Of a stretch of DNA of 64,000 nucleotides, positions 25,451 to 34,621 are shown in pieces. The stretch is from Bacteroides_E sp964583185 (GTDB taxonomy: Bacteria > Bacteroidota > Bacteroidia > Bacteroidales > Bacteroidaceae). A model generated the notes under the pieces. That model saw only the letters and a list, made by a program, of their open reading frames with translations. It did not search any database and was not told the origin of the DNA. The position numbers and the translations under genes are program-made. How positions within the stretch are numbered: the first letter of the stretch is position 1; each line of letters starts with the position of its first letter. The stretch covers positions 3,263 through 67,262 of the forward strand of contig CAZOVL010000003.1 of assembly GCA_964583185.1 (NCBI GenBank), written 5' to 3'.

Positions 25451-27634
25451 ATGAAGAAAAAACATCAATTAATTGCATTGTGTATAGCTGTATTTCTGGT
25501 TGGATTTACAGGATTAAGAGCTGGGAACCCGTATTTGCCCTTATGGGAGCATTTACCTGATGGTGAACCTCGTGTTTTTGAAGATCCTGATAATCCAGGA
25601 AAATACCGTGCCTATATAATAGGATCGCATGACGTTCGCTTTACAAGTTATTGTGGCCCTGATATAAGAATGTGGTCTGCCCCTGTAGAGGATTTATCAA
25701 ATTGGCGTGATGAAGGGGCTATTTTTACTTATAAAATAGAAGATCAATGGGATGTTATGTATGCACCAGATCTGGTCGAAATAAAACGTAAAGATGGGAC
25801 AAAAGAATACTATCTCTATCCTCATAGTAGAGGACATGGTAGAGAAGCAATGGTAGCCAAAGGGAGTCGTCCTGATGGACCATTTACCCCCGTAAATTTA
25901 ACTTCTGATGGAACAAGAACTCTTCCTGGGAGTATTTTGGGTTTTGATCCATCTATATTTGTTGAATATATAACTGATCCCAATGACCCTGACTATGAAA
26001 TTGGATTCAGAGCGTATGCCTATTGGGGATTTCAACGTTCATTAGCTGCTCAATTAGATCAAAACACAATGTATTCTGTTCGCCCGGGAACAGAGGTTAT
26101 TCCTTACTTTATGCCTTCAAGTTCTAGATATGGAGTTTTACGTGATCCTAAAGGGACATCTTATCCACATATTTATGAAGGAGAAGATTTAGGTGCATAT
26201 AATTTCTTTGAAGCATCATCTATTCGGAAAGTTGGAAATAAATACGTATCAATTTATAGTGGCTATTCAGGTCCGGATTACGGTATAGGAAGTAGTAATT
26301 CTACTTTACGTTATGCTTATGGGGACACCCCTTTAGGCCCTTGGCGAAGTGGAGGTGTTTTAGTTGATTCAAGAGCTCCTGTATTGAATAAAGATGGTTC
26401 GGCAATAGAGACTACTAATGCAGCACATAATACACACGGAAGTATTGAGCAAATTAATGGTCAATGGTACGTTTTTTATCATCGTCCTCCTAGAGGATTT
26501 GGAAATGCACGTCAACCAATGGTCGCACCTATTACTATTGAGTGGGATGAAAAACTAGTTTCAGAAGGAGGAAAAGTATCAATAAGAGCTTATGATCCAT
26601 ATTTAGAAAATAATATCTGGACAGCTAAAGATAGTAAAGGAAATGAATATAAGGGTGCAGAAGTGACTTCTGAAGGTTTTCATATATATGGTCTAGATCC
26701 TTATCAGTATTATTCTGCAGGATATGCTTGTTATCTCTCTGATATAGGAATACAACAAGATTCATGGGATATTTGGGATAACCATGCCCCTATAACTAAT
26801 GTAAAAAATGGTAATATAATTGGATATAAATATTTTGGTTTTGGTGGGTTGAAAAAAGCTAAATCTGGATTACAAGCTTTTGAAGGAACTAAAAAAGGAA
26901 ATAAAACAGCATTTAATCTCTTTTTAACTCCCAAAAGTATAGAAGAATTCAAGATAAGTATTTGGTTGAATGGGCCTTGGGAAAATGATACCTGGAATGG
27001 CACAAAGATTGGTGAAATAGTAGTTCCTGCTAATTCAAAACAAGAACTAGCACAATTCACTATAGATGTATCCAAGTTTGTTGATCATTTAGATAAGAAG
27101 CATGCTATCTTTCTTGTCGCAGAAGGTGAAGATTCCGGAAATCTATTCGATTTAACCGGGTTGGGATTCAGTTCTAAAAAGAAGAAAATTACTCGTCCAA
27201 AAGTTCCCTCAATAAATATCTTAGTTAATAATGAAACCATAGAATTGCCTACTTCTCCTGTTCGTTCTACAAATGCCAATGGTATTACTGATTATAATCT
27301 CTATGAAGTAATTTACAGGCTTCCTCTAAATTACACCGGAACTCCTATCGTATCGGCTTCTACAGATGATAATAGTGTTAAGATATCTATAGTCCAAGCA
27401 GAATCATCTTCAGATACAGCTGTTATAAAATTTGATTATAACGGTAAAATAAAAACATATAATGTGGTCTTTATTTCACATGAAGTAGCTAAAAAAGATT
27501 ATGCCTTAGATAGATTTATACATTTTGAAACTATTGACATTACTACTGCTTCAAGTGTAACCTGTTTTCAAGGAGTGGAAGGAGTGAAAATTTCTCATAA
27601 AAGTAATAATCACGTAGGTGTGGTTGCAGGATAA
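25451..27634 (+). CDS. GH43-family glycosidase with a C-terminal beta-domain and cut-off CBM6-like end
   Basis: A 727-residue secreted protein (signal peptide ending FTGLRAG). The GH43 propeller lies in residues about 25-370: EPRVFEDPDNPGKYRAY, GFDPSIFVE (pKa-modulating Asp), FFEASSIRKVGNKYVSIYSG (acid Glu) and AAHNTHGSIEQINGQWYVFYH. A beta-sandwich follows (about 380-590), then an Ig-like segment. The last 40 residues (FIHFETIDITTASSV, GVKISHKSNNHVG) look like the beginning of a CBM6 module, which then stops abruptly at VVAG. The protein is therefore probably truncated at its C-terminus but keeps the catalytic part. Substrate is probably arabinoxylan, judging from the neighbours. Confidence 0.82.
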   Translation: MKKKHQLIALCIAVFLVGFTGLRAGNPYLPLWEHLPDGEPRVFEDPDNPGKYRAYIIGSHDVRFTSYCGPDIRMWSAPVEDLSNWRDEGAIFTYKIEDQWDVMYAPDLVEIKRKDGTKEYYLYPHSRGHGREAMVAKGSRPDGPFTPVNLTSDGTRTLPGSILGFDPSIFVEYITDPNDPDYEIGFRAYAYWGFQRSLAAQLDQNTMYSVRPGTEVIPYFMPSSSRYGVLRDPKGTSYPHIYEGEDLGAYNFFEASSIRKVGNKYVSIYSGYSGPDYGIGSSNSTLRYAYGDTPLGPWRSGGVLVDSRAPVLNKDGSAIETTNAAHNTHGSIEQINGQWYVFYHRPPRGFGNARQPMVAPITIEWDEKLVSEGGKVSIRAYDPYLENNIWTAKDSKGNEYKGAEVTSEGFHIYGLDPYQYYSAGYACYLSDIGIQQDSWDIWDNHAPITNVKNGNIIGYKYFGFGGLKKAKSGLQAFEGTKKGNKTAFNLFLTPKSIEEFKISIWLNGPWENDTWNGTKIGEIVVPANSKQELAQFTIDVSKFVDHLDKKHAIFLVAEGEDSGNLFDLTGLGFSSKKKKITRPKVPSINILVNNETIELPTSPVRSTNANGITDYNLYEVIYRLPLNYTGTPIVSASTDDNSVKISIVQAESSSDTAVIKFDYNGKIKTYNVVFISHEVAKKDYALDRFIHFETIDITTASSVTCFQGVEGVKISHKSNNHVGVVAG

Positions 27635-27845
27635 GATAAAGAAAATGGCCAAAAGATATTCTCTAGTTCTCAACATTAATGTATGACCTTAGTGTGTGGA
27701 AAAACCCCTGTTACCATATGCTACAACTTATACATAGCACGAGCTATATTAATGAAGTTTGTGGTGAATAGGTGAAAATTTAGAGTATCTATTTGGTGAG
27801 ATTAGTGTATTGTAAAATGTAGAAGAAAATTATAAAAAAAAGAAT

Positions 27846-29120
27846 ATGAAACCTATAACTATAGTTATTATTGTGGCTCTGTCGGTAATGTTATTTGCTT
27901 GTAAAACTGAAATAAAAGAGAAAAGGCTAATTCCCTGGACTGAAGGAGCTTTTGAAACTCAAAAATATCGTAATCTATTTACTGAGATTGGCTATTCTGA
28001 GGAAGAAGTATCAACAAAGCTAGATCAGATTTATTACAATCTTTTTAAAGGACCTAATAAAATATATTTTGAGGTAGATGATTCTTTGGCATACGTATCT
28101 GATATAAAAAATCATGATGTGCGTAGTGAAGGAATGTCTTATGGTATGATGATTGCTGTTCAATTAGGTAAAAAGGATGTTTTTGATCGCATATGGAGAT
28201 GGAGTAAAAAATATATGCAGCATCAAGAAGGTCCTCTTGAAGGCTATTTTGCATGGAGCTGCAATATTGATGGAACAAGAAGGTCTCAAGGTCCTGCTTC
28301 TGACGGAGAGTTATATTATATTACAGCTCTTATTTTTGCTTCAAATTTGTGGGGGAATGATACTGGTATTGATTATTTGAATGAGGCTCAATATATTCTA
28401 GATTGTTCTATGGCAAAAGATGGAACAAAAGGAGTAACTAACCTTATAGATATGAAGCATAAGTTAATCACGTTTGTGCCAACAGGTGGTGGTGCTACTT
28501 TTACTGATCCATCATATCATATTCCAGCTTTCTATGAGGTTTGGGCTCGTTGGGCTAATGATGGGCGCTCGGAGCTATGGTACGAGTGTGCGGAAAAGAG
28601 TCGTGCTTATTTACATAAAACGGTGCATCCTATTACTGGACTAAACCCGGATTATTCACATTATGATGGTTCGCCTTATCAAGGTCATGGAATTATTGGC
28701 GATGCTTTTCGATTTGATTCGTGGCGTGTCCCAATGAATATTGCTCTTGATTACTCTTGGAGTTGTAAGGATATTGAGTGGCAACAAGAATATGGTCATA
28801 AAATTCAGGATTTTTTGTATTCTCAAGGGTTATATACTTTCGTGGATCAGTATAATATTGATGGTTCTATGGTTAAAGACACTTTACAAGCTGGAGATTA
28901 TGAAAAAGCTTTGCGTCATTCACTTGGTTTAGTTGCTACTTCGGCAACAATATCTCTTGTTTGTACACACCCTAAGAGTCTTGAGTTTTTACATCATTTT
29001 TGGGAATCAAAGCATGAACCATATGAAGATGGTTTTTTCGATGCTTATTTTGATGGTTTATTACAAATGTTTTGCTTTATGCAATTAAGTGGAAACTATA
29101 AGATAATTTTCCCAAGGTAA
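27846..29120 (+). CDS. GH8 reducing-end xylose-releasing exo-oligoxylanase-like enzyme
   Basis: A 424-residue lipoprotein (LFACKTEI lipobox) with the (alpha/alpha)6 GH8 fold. The acid Glu is in DVRSEGMSYGMMIAVQLG and the base region is in GPASDGELYYITALIFAS; other conserved parts are GYFAWSCNIDGTRRSQG, DPSYHIPAFYEVWARW and GDAFRFDSWRVPMNIALDY. Members of this GH8 branch remove xylose from the reducing end of xylo-oligosaccharides, completing the depolymerisation begun by GH30/GH10. The gene has its own terminator and is preceded by about 210 bp without a gene. Confidence 0.88.
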   Translation: MKPITIVIIVALSVMLFACKTEIKEKRLIPWTEGAFETQKYRNLFTEIGYSEEEVSTKLDQIYYNLFKGPNKIYFEVDDSLAYVSDIKNHDVRSEGMSYGMMIAVQLGKKDVFDRIWRWSKKYMQHQEGPLEGYFAWSCNIDGTRRSQGPASDGELYYITALIFASNLWGNDTGIDYLNEAQYILDCSMAKDGTKGVTNLIDMKHKLITFVPTGGGATFTDPSYHIPAFYEVWARWANDGRSELWYECAEKSRAYLHKTVHPITGLNPDYSHYDGSPYQGHGIIGDAFRFDSWRVPMNIALDYSWSCKDIEWQQEYGHKIQDFLYSQGLYTFVDQYNIDGSMVKDTLQAGDYEKALRHSLGLVATSATISLVCTHPKSLEFLHHFWESKHEPYEDGFFDAYFDGLLQMFCFMQLSGNYKIIFPR

Positions 29121-29129
29121 AGTCTAAAA

Positions 29130-29160
29130 TAAAGAGTTCTTATAAATGAAGAACTCTTTA
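29130..29160 (+). terminator. intrinsic terminator after GH8
   Basis: A 12-bp perfect inverted repeat (29130-29141 and 29149-29160, TAAAGAGTTCTT type) has a 7-nt loop and begins 10 bp after the GH8 stop codon. The tail is only moderately T-rich. Confidence 0.6.
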
Positions 29161-29289
29161 TTCATTATTGCATAGAAGTATTTAATACTGTCTATGGTGT
29201 AGAAAAGAAAGTTTTTGGGATAGTTTAACGTCCTTTTTCTGCAGAATACTTGAACTGGAACACTAAATATTCCTTAGACAAGAGAGTAG

Positions 29290-29415
29290 AATGGTTGGGG
29301 AATACACTCTACAGAAATAAGTATAGTTAATGGTATTCATGATTTATACTTTGTATTTAAAGGAAGAATCCCTTATGAATTATTTAATTTTGATTATTGG
29401 ATATTTCCTAAATAG
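29290..29415 (+). pseudogene. fossil of a CBM6 C-terminus
   Basis: An open stretch between stops encodes ISIVNGIHDLYFVFKG followed by YELFNFDYWIF and a stop at 29413-29415. This matches the last strands of a CBM6 carbohydrate-binding module (the usual pattern is G.HD.YLVFKG...LFNFDW). There is no start codon and no upstream domain, so it is the 3' end of a lost enzyme gene. It could be the missing end of the GH43 at 25451-27634, whose CBM6 is cut off in its first half; in that case the GH8 gene now lies between the two pieces. Confidence 0.6.
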
Positions 29416-29435
29416 TCTGTTTATAGAGTAGAAAT

Positions 29436-29725
29436 ATGAGAGTATCAATAAAACTAAATTTTTATCTGTTGTTTTGCATTAATATAGCTAGTTTTTCTTT
29501 TGCAATCACAAATTAGTCCAGATTGGGAAAATCCTGCAATTATAACCTGAGTTGAGTTATCAGTACAGTCTAGATGGAGTAAAATACTTTGATTTTGGTG
29601 ATGTTTATATCCAAAGATGTGCTAATTTTCAAGGTGATATGGTAGGTGTATTCACGTTTAACAACAAGGAAGATAAGGGATATATTGATGTGGATTGGTT
29701 TGATTATATGGTTTCTAATAAATAA
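29436..29725 (+). pseudogene. GH43-type gene reduced to its signal peptide and C-terminus
   Basis: An ATG at 29436 opens a typical signal peptide (KLNFYLLFCINIASFSFA) that stops at TAG after 26 codons. In another frame, from about 29552 to the TAA at 29723-29725, the sequence reads YQYSLDGVKYFDFGDVYI, FQGDMVGVFTFNN and GYIDVDWFDYM. That is the characteristic end of the C-terminal beta-sandwich of GH43 enzymes (compare the 3' end of the gene at 23544). The catalytic propeller is gone. The junction region contains AACCTGAGTT (29544-29553), which resembles the IS982-like end seen at 12971-12985; this may be chance. Confidence 0.7.
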
Positions 29726-30388
29726 AGTAGCCAATGAGACTTAGTTTGACAAATTGGGGACTATTATTCTTTATGGAAGGTAAGTTTAATTTACTTTCCC
29801 AAAAACAAAGCTCCCTTTTTTATATTTGCCTCATACAAAGTGTTAGAAAAACTCAGTATCGTTTGACAAAAAAATATAAAGTTTATTACTTGATAGAATT
29901 AGGTGATGTGTTTTTACTTCTTGAAGATCATTGAACGATTAACGATATTTTACTTTCTGCTTTTTTACATAATCAGTTTGGGGTTACATATCAGTATTTA
30001 TTGAGTGAAATTAAACAAATAGTTATTGTGCATAGTATGAACCACCCTCAAAAGCATAATATTTATCGGACAATAAAATGGATTAAAATTATTTGCTAAA
30101 TATTTGTATATGAAAACTTCGTCTTTTCAATGAAAGATTTATTATCATGAATTGAATTTGTCTTGCTTAATACTTCTCTTATTCTATTTATCATACATCT
30201 AAAAAAAACTAAAATAAAATGAACTTACTGAAATCGGCATATATTATCATATTTTTTGACTAAATTTATTCTATGGTTTTAAAGGAGCCGATAATATATT
30301 CACCGATAATACGATTTACTACTGCAAGATATCATGCCCTAATTTAATGTTACTCAATAAATAATAGCTGTCATAATTCTTAACCTTA
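29726..30388 (+). other. 663-bp gene-poor stretch
   Basis: No convincing gene. One frame is open from 29734 to 30097 apart from a single TGA at 29932-29934 (it contains FLHNQFGVTYQYLLSEIKQI), so it may be a decayed gene, but I cannot name the family. A weak hairpin (about 29773-29799) lies just past the GH43 fossil. The right end precedes the propeller lipoprotein gene. Confidence 0.3.
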
Positions 30389-31585
30389 ATGAAAATCATG
30401 AAAAAACTAAGTTTTCTTATACTGTCTGTCTTTATAGCTTGTGGATGTTCTCAACGCAATAGTAATATATCGTTGGCTGGCATTGAAGTCATTCCGGTAG
30501 AAGTAAATAATGTTGCTCAGGATGTTTCTTCTTTTATTGAGAAAATTGAGATTACTCCTCTTGAAACCAACGATTCTTCTCTCATACATAAAGTCAAGAA
30601 GGTAATCTATGATAAGAAAACGGATATGTATGCTATGTATACCAGTGATCAGATTGTATTTACTTTCAAAGGAAATGGAGAGTATATAGCTAACTCAAAG
30701 AAAATGCAAGGTCCAGGACCAGAAGAATATGGAATGGTACTGGATATTAGCTTTAATCCATATTTAGGAGGTATAGATATGCTTAGTCCTTATGGAACAA
30801 TATATACTTATAGTTCAACATTTGAACTATTGGCCAAAAGAAAATATACACCTGAATTTCCGATAAACCATCTAATGCCACTAGATTCTGTAAATTATAT
30901 TTTTACACATCCTGTTATGTGGACAGATCAGGAACTCTCATTTGTCGACATTAATTCCCAGCAGGTGGTTATGGATAAATATGGAGGAACCGTATCGAGT
31001 GGGCACTATGCAGAACACCATTGCTTTTACCAAATAGGTGAGCACTTCTATTATATTCCTTTGGACCTTAATTATTATATATATCAAATAGATCCGGTAG
31101 AAAAGAAATTGACACCAGTAATATATCTTGATTTTGGAGAAGAAGAAGTGAAAGAAAAAGGTTTGCCTGGTCGGGCAGTAGGAAAAAGAACTTTAGATAA
31201 TAAAGAATTGGATGCTATAGTTGAAGGAACTCAAGAAAGAATGCAATATGTAAGGAATTCAGAGTACCTTTTGCCATTGGTCAAGTTTATTAGTGAGGAT
31301 TATATATATATATATTGTAAGAAAGGACAAGGAGAATCAAGGAGAATCTTTCTCTATAACAGAAAGAAAAAGGAAAGCTTTCTGTTGACAGAAAGAAAAC
31401 CATTGCTGATACCTCCATGTAAAGGTTTAGTGGATAATGTATTGTTTTTATTATTTCCTCCCGAACTTGATCTTATCTCCCAAATAGTTGACCGTAAATT
31501 GATGTCAGCTGAGGAAATTAGTAAGATGGAAGCTCTAAACGAAGATGACAATCCAGTGATTGTTAAATACTATTTAAAGAAATGA
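30389..31585 (+). CDS. 6-bladed beta-propeller lipoprotein
   Basis: A 398-residue lipoprotein (ACGCSQRN lipobox). The ATG at 30398 is an equally good start, giving MKKLSFLILSVFIACGCS. The mature protein has the pattern of the Bacteroidetes 6-bladed beta-propeller family: SSFIEKIEITPLETNDSSLI, GPGPEEYGMVLDISFNP and a C-terminal LMSAEEISKMEALNEDDNP with IVKYYL. These proteins are often encoded as tandem paralogues with an unknown surface function. Here the stop codon overlaps the ATG of a second lipoprotein (ATGA), which is itself cut short, so the tandem arrangement was present but has been damaged. Confidence 0.8.
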   Translation: MKIMKKLSFLILSVFIACGCSQRNSNISLAGIEVIPVEVNNVAQDVSSFIEKIEITPLETNDSSLIHKVKKVIYDKKTDMYAMYTSDQIVFTFKGNGEYIANSKKMQGPGPEEYGMVLDISFNPYLGGIDMLSPYGTIYTYSSTFELLAKRKYTPEFPINHLMPLDSVNYIFTHPVMWTDQELSFVDINSQQVVMDKYGGTVSSGHYAEHHCFYQIGEHFYYIPLDLNYYIYQIDPVEKKLTPVIYLDFGEEEVKEKGLPGRAVGKRTLDNKELDAIVEGTQERMQYVRNSEYLLPLVKFISEDYIYIYCKKGQGESRRIFLYNRKKKESFLLTERKPLLIPPCKGLVDNVLFLLFPPELDLISQIVDRKLMSAEEISKMEALNEDDNPVIVKYYLKK

Positions 31586-31749
31586 GACACCTAATAAGTT
31601 TACTATTTATAGTCGTATTGTTACTTTCTTGCAAAGAAACTGCACAAAAAAGAGTGTACCTTTATCTACTTCATTTCACATGGATTATTATACGTCTATA
31701 TGAAGTGAGGCTTGGTTTGCCGGAATCAGAAACCTCAAGGATAATATGA
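31582..31749 (+). pseudogene. truncated second lipoprotein of the propeller tandem
   Basis: The ATG overlaps the preceding stop codon. The frame encodes a good lipoprotein signal, MRHLISLLFIVVLLLSCKET, but after about 30 residues it runs into the antisense of the DUF1593 gene 3' end (from 31671) and stops at 31747-31749. The body of the protein has been lost, apparently where the convergent DUF1593 gene now ends. Confidence 0.6.
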
Positions 31750-33269
31750 ATAGTTTTACCTGAAGCATCAGGAGGGATCTTTACTTCACATATGGTGGAT
31801 TCACAGTTCTTAAGAGATACATTTCCAATGTATGAACTGGGCTCTTTATAGAAAAACCATTTATAGCTAAGCTTATCACCATCGGGATCTGTGGAATTAT
31901 TCGCATTAAGTTGAATGGATGAGCTTTTCTTTACCGTATATTCTACTACTTGCTTTGTATAGTCGCCATTTAATGAAATTATAGGGTGGTGATTTGCTTC
32001 TTCATATTTATCTGTAATAGTCCAAATCATCCTAGTGGCAAAATTATTCCATATATGGTGTTTCCATTTGTTTATTGCCTCTGAACCTTCATGGCTATTA
32101 GTGTACATAAAATAAGAATCGTAATCCGATTCATTTACTCCACTTTTCTTTACAAAATCCATCCCTCTAATACCACTCGTTTTTGTTGTGTTAAAACGTC
32201 CTCCCCAACCTCCATAATCTAGGTTTTCCGGGTTATTTAATCCATTGGGGTATAAATATAAAAAAGCAGGTGAATCTCCTTCAGTTGCCCATATTCGATT
32301 GGGGTATATTGCTCCCAATGGACCTTGTGTCTGGATATTTTTTTTTGTCCAATCATCAGATGGTGCCCATCCATAAATATGCTTGTTTCTGATATAAATA
32401 ATATCAGGAAACGCACTTGCTATCCATGCTCCTGCATCATCTTGTCCAAGAACATCATAGATTCTTATTTTTCGAATAAACCGATTTACTTCATCAGTGG
32501 TACGCGTTTCTTTTATTTTCCATAGAGCTTGTGCTATAGTATTCATTCCTCCCCATGCATTTAACCATATTGGGCGAGCATCGCTCTCTTTATCTATTGA
32601 GGCAATAATTAGCTCTGAGCCAGGGCTATCTTTTCCTTTTCCAACACCAAACATCCGTGATTTTAGTTGTCCTGGTTTTATAATAGATTTAAGATATTCA
32701 TAACTTGGATAATCCTTATCGTGAATTTTAAGGTTTGATTCTACCTCACCATATACCTTAATTATTGATTCTATTTGATTAACCCCAAGTACATTATCTA
32801 CCCATGCTAGTGAAGATATAAGTCCTTCAATGTCTATCTCATTAGATAAAGTTAATAGATGAATCATTGATTGTATATCATCTGGATCAGCTCCACCCAA
32901 GTCTGTAGTTACAATAAGTCTTTGTTTCTTTGCTTCTAATAAAATATTTAAGCTAGAGGGGTTCAGTGAAGTTATTTCTATTTTTCTATCCCAATATTTA
33001 TTATGTCTTATAACTAAACTATCTTTCAAGAAAGGATTTGAAATAGAGGATACAGAAATAGAGAACTTACCCTTTTGATCTGTTATGGAAGTCGTTTTAT
33101 TTTTAGCTAGTGATATCTTAGCTCCTTGTAAAGGTAATAAGGTGGATTTATCTTTTATTATACCTGTTATTTCAAAGCTTTTTAAATCTTTATGTTGAGC
33201 AAAGAATGGTTGAGCCATAAAAAGTAAAGTAATGAAGAAAATATATATTTCTATTTTATAATTTTTCAC
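31671..33269 (-). CDS. secreted DUF1593 (nucleoside-hydrolase-like) protein
   Basis: A 532-residue protein with a signal peptide (ending QPFFAQ). An N-terminal carboxypeptidase-regulatory-like beta-domain (about residues 30-110; FEITGIIKDKSTLLPLQGAK, TSITDQKGKFSISV) is followed by DUF1593 (about 113-400) with IVTTDLGGADPDDIQSMIHL, an Asp-rich motif like the metal site of nucleoside hydrolases, plus LNAWGGMNTIAQAL and IYDVLGQDDAGAW. The C-terminal 100 residues form an Ig/cadherin-like domain (NSTDPDGDKLSYKWFF). DUF1593 proteins occur in plant-polysaccharide loci; their substrate is unknown to me. The gene is convergent with the propeller genes and 107 bp downstream of the esterase gene, so it may share its transcript. 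Confidence 0.82.
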   Translation of the reverse strand: MKNYKIEIYIFFITLLFMAQPFFAQHKDLKSFEITGIIKDKSTLLPLQGAKISLAKNKTTSITDQKGKFSISVSSISNPFLKDSLVIRHNKYWDRKIEITSLNPSSLNILLEAKKQRLIVTTDLGGADPDDIQSMIHLLTLSNEIDIEGLISSLAWVDNVLGVNQIESIIKVYGEVESNLKIHDKDYPSYEYLKSIIKPGQLKSRMFGVGKGKDSPGSELIIASIDKESDARPIWLNAWGGMNTIAQALWKIKETRTTDEVNRFIRKIRIYDVLGQDDAGAWIASAFPDIIYIRNKHIYGWAPSDDWTKKNIQTQGPLGAIYPNRIWATEGDSPAFLYLYPNGLNNPENLDYGGWGGRFNTTKTSGIRGMDFVKKSGVNESDYDSYFMYTNSHEGSEAINKWKHHIWNNFATRMIWTITDKYEEANHHPIISLNGDYTKQVVEYTVKKSSSIQLNANNSTDPDGDKLSYKWFFYKEPSSYIGNVSLKNCESTICEVKIPPDASGKTIHIILEVSDSGKPSLTSYRRIIIHVK

Positions 33270-33376
33270 TTTGTGGATTTTAGGTGTTCTTTCGTCTTAA
33301 ATGATATTGAAGATACTTTTCAGTACCAAATTAGGTTAGATAGATTGACTTTAATACATTTATTAAATAATAAGAG

Positions 33377-34255
33377 CTATTTGGAAAAAGTTCTACTAAC
33401 AAATTTTAAACACATATAAAGGGCTGAATGCCAATATTCCCATGTATGTCCTCCATCGCGTACCCTGAACTCACAGGGGATGCCTTTTTTTTGCATAGCT
33501 TGAATAAATTCAATATTTCGATCTAAAAGAAAATCATCATCTCCACAATCAATAAACCAACGAACAGATTTTAATTCTTGTTTTTGTTTCTCTTCTGCTT
33601 TTTGAATGTATTCAATACAAGAGTTTTCTATAACTGAACGAGTGAGTATTGAGAATTTATCCTCCGGATTGTTTTTCTCATCCATGCGAAATTTAGGAAT
33701 TGACATTAGTGCACTCATAGCATAAGCTGCACTAAACATCTCACTATGACGTTGTGCATAGCTAGTAGCACCTCCTCCTCCCATAGAAAAACCAGCTATG
33801 GCTCGAGATTGTTTTTTTGGAATAACACGATAGGTTGATTCTATATAAGGGAGAAATTCAGTGAAGAAGAAAGTCTCGTATTTCCATCCAGGCATATCAA
33901 AATAACCATTCCATATTCCTTTACTTATATCTCCTCCGGCATTAGGTGAAACGACAATCATCTCACAAGCCTCATTTGAGGATGTTAATAAGTCTAATAC
34001 TTCTTGTAAATGGCCTCTTCCAAACCAATCCTTATTGGTTCCATTCATACCATGAAGCAAATATAATATAGGGTATTTTTTGTCTGTTTCTATATTGTAA
34101 TTTTTAGGTAAATAAATTGTGTATTCTCTTTCTGCGTTAAGAACAGTGCTTTTTATACTTTTACTCTCTACTTGGCTGTGAATTTGTTGAGAATAAACAG
34201 AGTCATTGGTTGATAAAATAAGTATAAATAAAAAAACTACTTTGATTTTTTTCAT
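33377..34255 (-). CDS. secreted esterase of the feruloyl/acetyl-xylan type (CE1-like)
   Basis: A 292-residue alpha/beta hydrolase with a signal peptide (ending NDSVYSQ). It shows the esterase-D/CE1 pattern: REYTIYLPKNY, YPILYLLHGMNG (oxyanion region), the nucleophile Ser in IAGFSMGGGGA, the acid in WFIDCGDDDFLL, and the catalytic His in RDGGHTWEYWHSAL. In a xylan locus such enzymes release ferulic or acetyl groups. It reads away from the repeat array at 34.6 kb, with the DUF1593 gene next on the same strand. Confidence 0.85.
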   Translation of the reverse strand: MKKIKVVFLFILILSTNDSVYSQQIHSQVESKSIKSTVLNAEREYTIYLPKNYNIETDKKYPILYLLHGMNGTNKDWFGRGHLQEVLDLLTSSNEACEMIVVSPNAGGDISKGIWNGYFDMPGWKYETFFFTEFLPYIESTYRVIPKKQSRAIAGFSMGGGGATSYAQRHSEMFSAAYAMSALMSIPKFRMDEKNNPEDKFSILTRSVIENSCIEYIQKAEEKQKQELKSVRWFIDCGDDDFLLDRNIEFIQAMQKKGIPCEFRVRDGGHTWEYWHSALYMCLKFVSRTFSK

Positions 34256-34621
34256 GTTGTATATTATTATGTTGTTTTTATAGATTTAAGTATGCTAAAT
34301 AGGTACAAGAATCGTGAATTATATCTTTTAGAAGTACTTTTAGTAGAAATCAAGTAAAGATACTTTCTTTTATTATGTTTCTTTTTTAAGCAGGTTACAT
34401 TTGTTTTACCCTATATACCATATTAGTGTTCTTGTTGTATTCTATTTGTTTTTTATTCTTAAATTAGTTTGACAAGTAAAGTTGGGAATTCCAGATGACC
34501 ATATTGGCTATTTATGAATTTTCTAGAGGATTTTATAATCCATTGACCTCTAGCTGTATAAGGTGCTTTGCGATTGAGGAAGAGGTTGAGTTTATATCAC
34601 CCTTGTTCTGAGACCCTTAAG

